Notes under the pieces: model-generated
Databases searched by the model: none
Seen by the model: the letters and a program-made list of their open reading frames with translations, nothing else
Told to the model about the DNA's origin: nothing
In this document: positions 35,701 to 44,929 of the stretch, one piece after another
Layout of the letters: each line of letters begins with the position of its first letter
Position numbering within the stretch: position 1 is the stretch's first letter
NCBI RefSeq assembly: GCF_000281045.1
Contig: NW_008246074.1
Span: forward strand, 896,433-960,432
Length of the DNA stretch: 64,000 bases
DNA from: Saprolegnia diclina VS20
Lineage: Eukaryota > Oomycota > Saprolegniomycetes > Saprolegniales > Saprolegniaceae
Reading direction: 5' to 3'
Translations under genes and position numbers: made by a program

Positions 35701-38340
35701 AGGTGGTGCAGAGGTCGTCGTAGAGGATACCAACGCAAATGTCGAGCGGGAGCGTCTGCACCGCTGCCTACGAGTGGCCATCGTCCATACAAAGGTTACG
35801 AAAACGACGACGTACCTGGACGAGGTGCAGCTGGGACGCCACTGTCTCTAGCAAGACGCGCGTGCATAGCTCGACGCTGAATTGCGTTGTCGTCGCGGTA
35901 CTCGCCACGTGCGATGCGAGGTACTGCTCCATGCGGCCATCGAGCTCCCAGGGAAACCGAGGGTCCACGAGCACTTGGCGCAGATGTTTGGTGCCAAGTA
36001 GGTCCCAGCGGTCGTCCGTCACGACGGCAGGATGGACCGTGACGGTACCAGCCGCCATGTTGACGGCCGTGACGGTGTACGTGTCACCATCGAGTGACAA
36101 AGAATCGCCCGGCGAGAGCTGCCAGTGGCTAAAGCGCGCCTGCGTCTACGTCAAGAATGAATCGATCACGTCATATGCAAGATATGCCGCGTACCATAGC
36201 GCTATGGCTGCAACGAAGCGTGTCGGGTGGGCAAAGCACCGTGAGTGTGCCGGCGCACACAAGGGCTACGTCGACGCGCCGGTGGTGCAAGCTGAGAGCA
36301 CTGCCGTGTCCAATGTTGGCTGCACTCAGTCGTGTTGTGATCGGCAGTATCGTATGCGGGGTTGACAGGACGCACACGTCGTGGGTCGACGCAGCGTCGA
36401 TCCCATGCTACGTGAGAAGAATGGACAATGTGTCATCCTCGAATCTCGAGAGGCAACAGTACCTCGCATCGCAGCGCGTCCAGAACGTCCTGCAGCGTTG
36501 TCGAAACGGTGGCACGTACGTCGACGGTGAGCACGGCAGACGGAATGTCCACCTATCGACAACTTATGGTGAAGCATTTTGCAAAGGTGACGAGTACGTG
36601 GAGTGTGAGCGTGCAGTGCGTGCGCGGGGGCGACGCCGCGGCCCGTTGCCGCCGCGCTTCGTCGCGCTTTTCGATATCGCGGTCCATGTCCGAGATCTCG
36701 TGGGGGAAGAGCCAATTATAGTGTTTGTCTATCGCAGTTGGCACAAACACATGGTGACGCGTCTCTTGTCGCGTCTGCAACTGAATATCAATGCGACGCG
36801 GCGGCGAGATACACCACGGGCGCCGACTTGGCTCCAGCGCACGTCCAAGGATGCTGCCGCGATACAGGAACGCATACGGCTGCGGTACTTTCTATAACAT
36901 AACAAAGTAGAACAAAGTGTCCCTACGACAGCTTGTACCGGCAGGTCGAGAAGCAACCGACGGACGTCGGCATACGAGCTAGCTGCCGTGAGATCGACGG
37001 AAGCCACAATGGTGTCGGTGCCGTGTATACCGACCAGATGCAACGATGGCGACGCGTCGCAGTGCGGCGCTGCGATTCGCAGGAGCGGCTGCAGTCGCGC
37101 CACGTAAGCGTCGAGTAGCGCCGGCTGCGCTCGCATCGACCGCCCGTCGGCAGCGTGTAGTGTGTGCGTGAGCACTGGCCCGCTTGTCGACCAGAGCGTG
37201 ATGGTCGTGTCGTTCGAACTGTGTAGGCGCACCAGGTAGACACGTCCGCCCATTCCCACCGCCCGTCGGACAGCAGGGTGACAACTATGCGCAGTCGGCA
37301 GCTCCAGTGGCCTACGGCAGCGCCGATGCTGCAGCAGTAGCTGGAGCAACCAAAAGCTCAGTTGCGCCATACCAAGGCTCTCTCGCAGTAGGACACTGGG
37401 GAGCCATGCGGTCTCGCCAAGCAAGGTGGCCGCGATCTCTGTCAGCGCACTCGGTAACATTTGATCCGAAGCGCGCAGTCGGTGCAGGAGCACGCGTGGT
37501 GGGGTCTCGTAGAAGCTCATGCCGACAAGGGATGTGATGGCGTCCGTCACACAGTGCAAGCCACGGGGCGGGTGGACGACCGCTTGGATCTGGGCTATCG
37601 CTGCAGGGGAGAGCGCGTTAAGCGCGTGGTCGAGAAGACCCTTCGTCGGTATGACATGCTCCACCGCGTCCTTTGTACACGGCGGCTGCCAGCCCAATAG
37701 AAAGTCCGCGTCTTGCAAGAGACTGTCAGCCGCCGCTTTGTAGCAACCGGCCACGGCCTCGAGCTCGCACGATACAAAAAATGGGTTGGGTGGCGTCGAT
37801 ATGTTGAGAAGCGCGTGGACGTCCAAGGTTTCACGGGCTAGAAGGGTTAGGTACGGCGCGCCCTGCCATCGAAAGCTCGGTGTTGCGGGGGCTCTGGCGT
37901 GCGCCGCCGTCTCGCGTTTGGCCGCGCGCCATTCGAGAAGCGTGAGCACGGCAGTGTTGGTTGCGTCACCGAGGCGTCTCGCCAACTCGCTGGTGGCGGT
38001 CGGTCGGTCGACCTTTGACGCCTCGCGACAGAGAAGACGCATCTCTTGCACTAGGTCGGCGCGTGATAAAATGGCTTTGACAACGCGGCTCTCGGCGACG
38101 GCGATGGCGTGCGTGGCGCTATGCTTGCGCAGTGGGGCCAAGACCGCTGGTGGTTTCTTGAGCTTGCGCTTGTAGCGGGCTGCATATGGCGATGACTTGG
38201 CCACCTCGGGCAATGCGAGCGCCACGTAATCGCGCAGCATCGACTAGAACACACGCATGTATGGCGAGCAACAGTACTTTTCGACGGCGTACCGGCTTGG
38301 GCGGGGAGGATACACAGGACGTCGGGGGCAGCGCGCTCAT
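26733..38340 (-). CDS. Giant modular protein: repeated WW-like, IQ and TPR-like blocks
   Basis: One reading path crosses about 38 exons joined by introns mostly of 38-65 nt (one is about 78), giving roughly 3,300 residues. It starts at ATG 38340 (exon 38340-38293, then 38243 on). The N-terminal third has no named domain until IQ-like segments appear (VRLQATHRGYR, IRLQALWRCYAQRR). From about 33.7 kb leftward, blocks recur. Each has a beta-rich segment ending in an aromatic-Trp pair, then a WW-like strand such as YDATSNLTYWTPP or YNTKTERYRWHLP, then an IQ motif like RRLQ-RLYRRYVR, then TPR-like helices (DDVDRAETCFLQAQTLAPSD, RLDVAERVYSTSLL). Two blocks share TPNEPLV and two share NYxAFR. IQ motifs bind calmodulin or EF-hand light chains; WW domains bind Pro-rich ligands. 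A large scaffold is inferred. Some internal junctions (near 28.4, 31.0, 34.4 kb) are uncertain. Confidence 0.7.
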
Positions 38341-38882
38341 GCAGCACTCGGTCCAATCGACGTCCTTTGAAGATCGCAGACGCACGCGAAACGGTCGCTC
38401 GAGCGAGACAGATAGATGGATACAGTGTACAGTAGGTGGATAGATCGATGGATGGATAGATCGATGGATGGATCGATACGACGACGTTTTTCGCGTGAAT
38501 AAGCCTACGGGAGCCGCCTTGGATTGATCGCTCGACTCTGTCGTTGTCATTCGACTGCACGGATACGCAGAGCGTGGCGTTGAGCTTTACCAGATAGTCT
38601 ACTGGTCAACAGGAACGGAATCTGGGCCGACAACCGTGCGGTCTGAGTCGCGACGGGCGATCTGCCGAGTCAGGTGCGTCTGAGTCGGTTGCCATCGTCG
38701 TGGATCCTGCACTCGAATTTGCATCGTCGAGTAGCTCGCTCGTCGCAAAGAGGGCGGCGCCCTCCACCGCTGGTGTAGTTGGCATCCGGTTTTATCAAGT
38801 GCAATCGGGCGTGTAGTCAGACTCAGAACGCGTTCTGTTATCAGATGCGCCTCAGACATGCGGCCCACGACTCACTTTTCCA
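38341..38882. other. Divergent intergenic region with GATG/GATA microsatellite
   Basis: 542 bp between the giant gene start and the RNase-T2-like gene. At about 38412-38478 lies an imperfect run of GATG, GATA and ATCGATGG units, close to the 5' end of the giant gene. ORFs reading through it give Ser-Ile-His-Pro repeats that are clearly repeat artefacts. Confidence 0.5.
38412..38478. repeat. Imperfect tetranucleotide microsatellite (GATG/GATA)
   Basis: A tandem run of GATG, GATA and GATC units, 70-140 bp upstream of the giant gene's ATG. Confidence 0.75.
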
Positions 38883-39778
38883 ATGGCCATGCGTTGCGTA
38901 CTCGCAAGCGCAGCTGGTCTTTTCGCGATCGCGGCGGCGGCGTCGACACCCAAGCCACCCAAGACAACGACACCGCCCCCCGAGACGCCGGCACCGACCC
39001 ACGACAAATTCTGGGGCTCACAAGACCTGTGGATCTACACCAGTGCGTGGTACCCGGAGCAGTGTAGCTGCATGTGCGCCTCGATTTGCTACCACCCGCC
39101 GCCGTACATCAAAACCAACCTCGTCACCGGTCGCTTGTACCCGATCTACAAAGAGAATGTGCCGCAGCTCTCGCGCCTCGAAGACGCGACCGCGCCACGC
39201 CTCGCCCACCCTGCGTGCACGCGCAAGCCGGCGCTCTTCTCGGGCGACGCCATTCGCGCCGTCACGCGCGACAAGCTCATCCAGTATTTCCCATTCGACT
39301 TCAACAAGGACCCGGCCAACATGTGGAACCCGGACGCGCCCGCGCCGATCAACGTGATTCCCATGTACGACTTCCCGTGCAGCGGCATGCTCGAGACAAA
39401 CTACTTGCGCACGGCTGTCCAGATGGCACAGTACATTGGCACACCAAAACTCATCACCGACAACATCAACGGCACCGTGACCAAGCCGGCGCTCGTCGCT
39501 GCGTTCAAGAAGAAGGGACTCGACGTACGCAGTCTGGTCGACTCGATATCGGGCTGGACTATAAACATTGTGGATAGGTTGTCTTGCGCTGCCGGGACAA
39601 TGCGCTCTACGAAGTGTTTAGCTGCTGGACCAAGAACGTACCGTATCCATATCAAGTCGACGAGAACGACCAGTCGTTTGCACCTGCGCAGCCCATGCAG
39701 TGCCCGCCCGCCGTCGTCGCGCAAGAAGGCAGCTGCGGAAACACGATCCGCATCACCAAGTTTGTCGACCGCGGCTAG
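38883..39778 (+). CDS. Secreted RNase-T2-like protein lacking catalytic histidines
   Basis: Exons 38883-39524 and 39578-39778; 280 residues. A signal peptide (residues 1-20; an alternative Met is at residue 3) is followed by a Pro/Thr linker (STPKPPKTTTPPPETPAP). The remainder follows the RNase T2 plan: WYPEQC near the start, a LYPIY-like strand, a PCSG helix start (CSGMLETNYLRTAVQMAQ), then KPALVAAFKKKG and LRCRDNALYEVFSCW near the end, with the expected Cys pairs. The two catalytic His motifs are not conserved: the HGLWP position reads GRLYP, and KHGTC reads YDFPC. I therefore expect a non-nuclease secreted T2-fold protein. Assignment rests on pattern and spacing, so a different secreted fold remains possible. 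Confidence 0.6.
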
Positions 39779-40499
39779 TCCTACCGCGACGACGAAGGAC
39801 ACTATTGTCATCTGCGTCATCGACACTTGGACACTTGGCGGCTTGCATGCTTCATGCTACATGTAAGAACCCTAAATGGAGTCCGCGTGCGTGCTTTTTT
39901 GCATGTCGCCTCGTCGCATGAGTCTGGCTACGAGAGTACGCTGTCCAACTCGTTGTATGGTCGATGTGAAGGGATCGACGTGTGATGCGCTTTCGAATGC
40001 TTGCTCAGACGCTGCTTGCGTAGAGAAGAGCGGCTGGTGTAGAGATGAGCACTTCTCCGCTCGCTCGCCGGCTGTGGCTGTGCTTGCAGCGGTGCGGGCT
40101 CCGTTGTCCGACGAGCCAGTCACCAGTCTTGACGCCCTTTACTCTGCATATCAAGGCTGTGTTCGCGTTGAAACCAAAGTAGCACGGGTTAACTCAAAGG
40201 CTTTGCATACGTAGCGCTAGCCAGAATGCGTGGGAGGTGGCACCAGCACGTGGTCGTTGGGAGTGAGCTGCGTACGGAGAGATTCATCGTGTGGTGGACC
40301 CCACTCGCCGAGCTTTTCTCTGCATGCGTGTGCATTGTTTAGGTCCGAGGACCCAGGAATGACAAGTTGTACACTGTTCCATGTACTACGTGCGTCGTGG
40401 TGGCCATGCGCATAAGGTGGTGGCCGTCGTCGCACAATTCCTGGATACAGCAATTAAACACTGTTTTAAGTCGCCACATGGTGCCAAAACGGCTAGCGC
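39779..40499. other. Intergenic region, one doubtful small ORF
   Basis: 721 bp. A 112-residue Cys-containing ORF (39876-40214, plus) starts with ATG, but it has no signal peptide, domain or supporting context, so I leave it unannotated. No repeat or RNA gene is seen. Confidence 0.4.
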
Positions 40500-41453
40500 A
40501 TGGTGGCACCGCAGACCTTCCTCGACGACCTGCAAGCGTCGCTGGCGCGCCGGCCCGTACGCGTCCTCAACGGCGCCCGCGTACGACCGCTTCATGCTGC
40601 GCCTATTGTCGTCTGAGTATGCACTCTGTGTAGAAGGCCAGCGTCGCGGCTGTCCTCCGCGTGGACGGCGACCGCATCCGGCTGCTCTTCATCCGCCGCG
40701 CTGTCAACCCGCGCGACCGATGGAGCGGCCAGATCGCGTTTCCCGGCGGCAAGTGCGAGGCCAACGAAACGTCCCTCGAGACTGCGATCCGTGAAGCTAG
40801 AGAGGAGGTCGGTCTTGACCTCGCCTCGGCCACGTTGCTCGGGCAGCTGCCGGTCCGCGCCGCGACAAGCGGCAACACGATGGTTGTGAGTACGCACGGT
40901 ACGCAACCCATTCCTTCTACGTCTCGTATCCATCGCTCTCTGTCTAGTCTTTCTCTGGACGGAGATGGCGGCGCCGGCATTCACGCTGCAGACGTCCGAG
41001 GTCAGCGCCGCCTTTTGGGTCGACGTCGAGCATGTGCTCACGGCGCGCCTGCGCGAGCTGCGTATTCCGCTGGACGCTATGAGGCGCCGCACGAACGAAG
41101 CGCCGTATCTCCACGTACGCCTTGTTCTGTTGCTACAAGAGATGTAGCCTCGCACGTAGCGCATGCTACGCCTTCTCGGGTGGTCGACGATTGCGTTTCC
41201 TTGCATATACCTCCCGCTGCCGCATCAGAGAGGCAACGACGACGAGCGTAGCGATCGCGGTGCCGACGAGTATGTGCTCTGGGGCCTTACCTATGGCATG
41301 GTGCTCGATCTCTTCAAGGACATTCCCGGCGCCCGCCACCGCCCGTCGACGTCGCTGCTCCTTGTCTACAAGCACAGCCAGCGCTACAGGCTCTACGTCC
41401 TCCTCCACGCTCTATGTGTAGTAGCTGTAGGCTACGCCATGGCCAAACTCTAA
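40500..41453 (+). CDS. Nudix hydrolase (CoA-pyrophosphatase-like) with C-terminal membrane tail
   Basis: Exons 40500-40580, 40634-40889, 40948-41114, 41160-41453; 265 residues. The Nudix box (about 65-87) is complete: GGKCEANETSLETAIREARE followed by EVGLDL, matching GX5EX7REUXEEXGU. Before it lies RDRWSGQIAFPGG, with the extra upstream pattern typical of the CoA/NUDT7-8 group. After it come an EVSAAFWVDVEHVL block and LWGLTYGMVLDL. Such enzymes cleave CoA or nucleoside diphosphate derivatives using Mg2+. The last 20 residues (YVLLHALCVVAVGYAMAKL) form a hydrophobic tail, so the protein may be tail-anchored to peroxisome, ER or mitochondria; CoA Nudix enzymes are often peroxisomal. It ends 111 bp from the convergent MAP kinase gene. 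Confidence 0.85.
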
Positions 41454-41564
41454 GCACTGCGATTAACGGCTTTACACCATGCGACCGAGGAGCGACTCAA
41501 CGTGACGCCAACCGCGACCTCGCCAACTGTGGTGGCATACACACGTGCCACCGACAGCGACCGT

Positions 41565-44369
41565 CTACGCTGTCGCCGCGTCGAGTTCGGCGCGGGCTTC
41601 GGGGTGGTAGTGGCACACGTCTTCAAAAATGAGCCGCTGCAGCGCCGGCTTGTCGAGGAGGTCACCGTGTTGCTCAAAAGCAAAGTCAAAGGGCGCGGAC
41701 GCGAGGCCTTCCGAGGCAGCCTCGCGGTACGGCGCTAAAAATGGGTGGGCCAGCGCGTCGTCGATCGTTATCCGCGTCGTCGGGTCGAACGCCAAGAGGC
41801 GCTTCATGAGGTCGATCGCGTCGTCCGGTGCCGACGGTGCGACGTCGTTCTTCCAGTCTTTAGGGGCTTGGACGGTCTGCTTGGCCATCCAGCGTTTGGC
41901 CTTCTCGTTTGTGACAAACCCGAGCTCGCCGGGCGACGGCGACCCAAGAGTTGACGCAATCAGCTGCAGCTGGTGCACGTGGTCGTGGCCAGGGAAGAGC
42001 GCTTTGCGCGTAAACATCTCGACAAGGATGCAGCCGACGCTCCACACGTCGATTGGGTACGAGTACTTGGAGCTCAGAAGGAGCTCGGGCGCCCGGTACC
42101 AGCGCGTAACCACATACTCGGTCAAAGCGCCGACTTCGACCGCCGAATCGGCGTCTTCTTGCGGGAGTCCGCGGGCGAGGCCAAAGTCGCAGAGCTTTAC
42201 GAGGCAGTCGCGGTTGATCAAGACGTTGGAGGGCTTGACGTCGCGGTGCAGGACCGACGCCGAGTGCATGAAGCGCAGGGCGACAAGCATCTGGTAGGTC
42301 ACATACGCAATGTGCTCGGCATCGAGGCGTTCTGGCGACTGGATCACGCGGTGGAGGTCGGTCTCCATGAGGTCGGTCACAATGTACGTGTCTTCAAACC
42401 GAGCGAGGGACGGCGGCCGCATTACATCGAGGACCGTGACGATGTGCGGGTGAACGAGGTGCCGCATGAGGCGGATCTCGCGCACGATGCGCTTGGCGTC
42501 GATAAGGTCGTCGAACGTTTTGGGAATGTTCTTGATCGCGACCGCGTTGCCCGTCACTTGGTCCGAGGCCGCAATGACGACGCCGTAGGCGCCATGGCCC
42601 ACCGCGCGGATGAGTTGGTACCGCGTGTAGACGCGGAATTTGGTGCCCGAGACGGTAAACGTGTGCATGGCGTCGAGGTCGGGCAGCTCCGAAAGACTCT
42701 GCCGCAAAACACGCCCCGACGACGACGACGATGACGACGTCGCGTCGTGCGTCGACGAGGCCGACGATTGCTCGTGAAGTGCCGCGAGCCGGTCAAAGCT
42801 CATGCGCTTGAGAATCGGTGGCGGTGACGAGGTAGTCGCGACCGAGGACGCCGGTGACGCGACGACTGCACTACATGGCGCGATTCCCTTGGGCAAGAAG
42901 ACGAGGCTGAGCTGCACTTTGCCGAGCGTCGCGCTAGCTTTTTTGGCTTTGGCGCTCGTGGTGCTGCTACTCGCAGCTAAAACGTGCTCGGGCGCCACGA
43001 GATCAAACCACGTTGGAATTGAGCCGAGCGCAATGTCTTCGTCCGACGAGCTCGACGGACGCCCGAGGTACGGAGCGAGGTTGACCTTGGCGACACCGAG
43101 CATCTCGTCGCCCATGAGCCCGGGCGCCCACACCTCCAAGTACAAGAAGGCCGTCGTGCCAGGCACAGCGCCCGCGAACGACAGATCCAGCGTCTCGGCC
43201 CAGTAGATGGGCGATACCGACTTGGCGGGCTTGGTGGCGTACGTGACTTGCTGGAGATTCCGGCTCGATGCGCCGGCCTTGAGAATCGTGTGGGGAAACC
43301 CGTAGAGACCGAGCTTGATGTGCGGCGCCTTCTTGGCCTTTGGGACCTCGGCGGCCGCGCACACGACCCGCAGCGTACCAGGTGGACACGTGCTGCTGCC
43401 TTCGTCGCGGTCGTGCGGCAGCGACAGCATCGGTCCATCAGCGTGCGCTGAGAACGCAACAGATGACGCGATCGCATCGCCCACAATGTTGAGGTGCGTC
43501 ACGCGGCCATCGGCGCCAAACCGAAGCTCGTGCGTCCAGATCTGACGGTACCGCCGCTGGTTCTTGGTGTTGGTGATGGTTTCCTTGCCGGTAATGACCG
43601 CAAGGTCGCCTTCGCGCGCAATGTGGGTAACGCGAAACTGGCTCACGTCGACGAGCGTGTGCAAGATGGAGATGTAGGCGAGGAAGCCGGCGGTCGCGCC
43701 GAGGCCGTGGTACGTACCGGCCATCGGCACGCTCGGCGGGTAGTTGGACGTCACGACGATGCCTGGGTCGAGGCACGGCAGCAAGAGCGAAAACTTGCCC
43801 ACGCGCCGACAAATGTCGCCAAACGATGCATACATGACGGGCAGCTCGACAAGGTAGGGCGGGGTCGGGTACGGCAGCGGGCCGCCGACGGGCTGGCGCT
43901 TCGCGAGCAGCGTGGCCTGCTCGAGGGCGCCAAGGAGCATCTGCTTCCAAATGACAAAGTCGAGGTTCGCGTCCATCGTAAAATGCAACGTGCGCTTGCT
44001 GGATGTCGTGACCGTGATGCGGTGGTTGGTCTTGCCATTGCTCTCGGTCTCGACGCCCACAACCACGTGGACGCCGCGCGGCTTGAGCTGCTTGGCTTTT
44101 GTAGACTTGGGCAAGGCAGCGCTAATGTCCATGTCGCCGCACGACGTCGGAAGCGAGATCGAATTGCTCTGCACGTACTCGACCTTCTTCTCCATGTCGC
44201 TCTTGTCAAAGTAGGCCAAGTCGACACCGCTGAGGACGACATAATATGTATCCCAGCGCGGAAGCCAGTCGCCGCGCTTGCGCAGGTAGCCTTCCCAGCG
44301 CAGCGGCAGCGCCTGCAGGTGGCGGTCCGTCGCCGATGGGCTCACGGGCGACGACGGGTACTCGGTCAT
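41565..44369 (-). CDS. MAP kinase with N-terminal PH, SnoaL-like and C2 domains
   Basis: Single exon of 934 residues, unusual among intron-rich neighbours. The N terminus is a PH domain (about 22-145; WEGYLRKRGDWLPRWDTYYVVL). Then comes a SnoaL/NTF2-like domain (about 165-310; YHGLGATAGFLAYISIL, ELRFGADGRVTHL). A C2-like domain follows (about 330-455; LRVVCAAAEVP, FLYLEVWAPGLMGDEMLGVA). A Ser-rich linker leads to the kinase (about 580-890) with G-loop GHGAYG, VAIKN, HRDVKPSNVLI, CDFGLA, activation-loop TEY followed by VVTRWYRAPE, and a MAPK C-lobe. TEY marks an ERK-type MAPK. Lipid binding by PH or C2 could recruit the kinase to membranes; this is inferred. It is divergent from IFT80. Confidence 0.9.
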   Translation of the reverse strand: MTEYPSSPVSPSATDRHLQALPLRWEGYLRKRGDWLPRWDTYYVVLSGVDLAYFDKSDMEKKVEYVQSNSISLPTSCGDMDISAALPKSTKAKQLKPRGVHVVVGVETESNGKTNHRITVTTSSKRTLHFTMDANLDFVIWKQMLLGALEQATLLAKRQPVGGPLPYPTPPYLVELPVMYASFGDICRRVGKFSLLLPCLDPGIVVTSNYPPSVPMAGTYHGLGATAGFLAYISILHTLVDVSQFRVTHIAREGDLAVITGKETITNTKNQRRYRQIWTHELRFGADGRVTHLNIVGDAIASSVAFSAHADGPMLSLPHDRDEGSSTCPPGTLRVVCAAAEVPKAKKAPHIKLGLYGFPHTILKAGASSRNLQQVTYATKPAKSVSPIYWAETLDLSFAGAVPGTTAFLYLEVWAPGLMGDEMLGVAKVNLAPYLGRPSSSSDEDIALGSIPTWFDLVAPEHVLAASSSTTSAKAKKASATLGKVQLSLVFLPKGIAPCSAVVASPASSVATTSSPPPILKRMSFDRLAALHEQSSASSTHDATSSSSSSSGRVLRQSLSELPDLDAMHTFTVSGTKFRVYTRYQLIRAVGHGAYGVVIAASDQVTGNAVAIKNIPKTFDDLIDAKRIVREIRLMRHLVHPHIVTVLDVMRPPSLARFEDTYIVTDLMETDLHRVIQSPERLDAEHIAYVTYQMLVALRFMHSASVLHRDVKPSNVLINRDCLVKLCDFGLARGLPQEDADSAVEVGALTEYVVTRWYRAPELLLSSKYSYPIDVWSVGCILVEMFTRKALFPGHDHVHQLQLIASTLGSPSPGELGFVTNEKAKRWMAKQTVQAPKDWKNDVAPSAPDDAIDLMKRLLAFDPTTRITIDDALAHPFLAPYREAASEGLASAPFDFAFEQHGDLLDKPALQRLIFEDVCHYHPEARAELDAATA

Positions 44370-44929
44370 CTTGCGTCGATATCGAATCTGGCATCGAATT
44401 TCGACACCATTCCGCCAATCATCACGCACTGTTCCTCTTTTTTAGCCAATGGCGCTGGTTGAAGGAGGGACTTTTGAACCAATCACATCTCGCCAACACA
44501 GTCCGGGTTGTGGCCGATCGCTGTCAGCATGGCGCGGACGGACCTCGACCATTTGGACCTCGACCATTCTAGTGTTCTTATCGTATTATCATCCCGGTAG
44601 GTGTGCTTGGGAGCGACGATGAACCGGTGCAACGTCGACGACCGGTATCTCGCTTCGGTATCTTTGAGGCCAACAGACTGTTCGCACGCGATTTCGCCCT
44701 TCGTGGCTCCCTTTCGCCTACTCTCGACACTGCCACCAGCCGCTACAACGCGTGCATGAGCCCGTGGTGCTACTCGGGCGCGCTGCCATGGCGTATACTT
44801 TCTCTTGTTGGCGATTGCGGGGACGCTGTGGCCGCCGAGTCTGTTTAAAACACGTAATATGTTTGAAACACAATGTGTTGGAAACCAAGATCGCGACGCG
44901 TCGGGAAAGGTCGCAGTGCTCGATTTGCG
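44370..44929. promoter_or_regulatory. MAP kinase/IFT80 divergent region
   Basis: 560 bp between two divergent starts. CCAAT elements lie close to the kinase end (AGCCAATGG near 44443, AACCAATCAC near 44476). No exon is recognised; an in-frame ATG at 44873 could lengthen IFT80 by 19 codons but has no support. Confidence 0.4.

Noticed and set aside
38051-38560. Minus-strand ORFs with Ser-Ile-His-Pro repeats
   Set aside because: They read through the GATG/GATA microsatellite; the true first exon of the giant gene starts at 38340.
39876-40214. 112-residue Cys-containing ORF
   Set aside because: No signal peptide, domain or promoter context.
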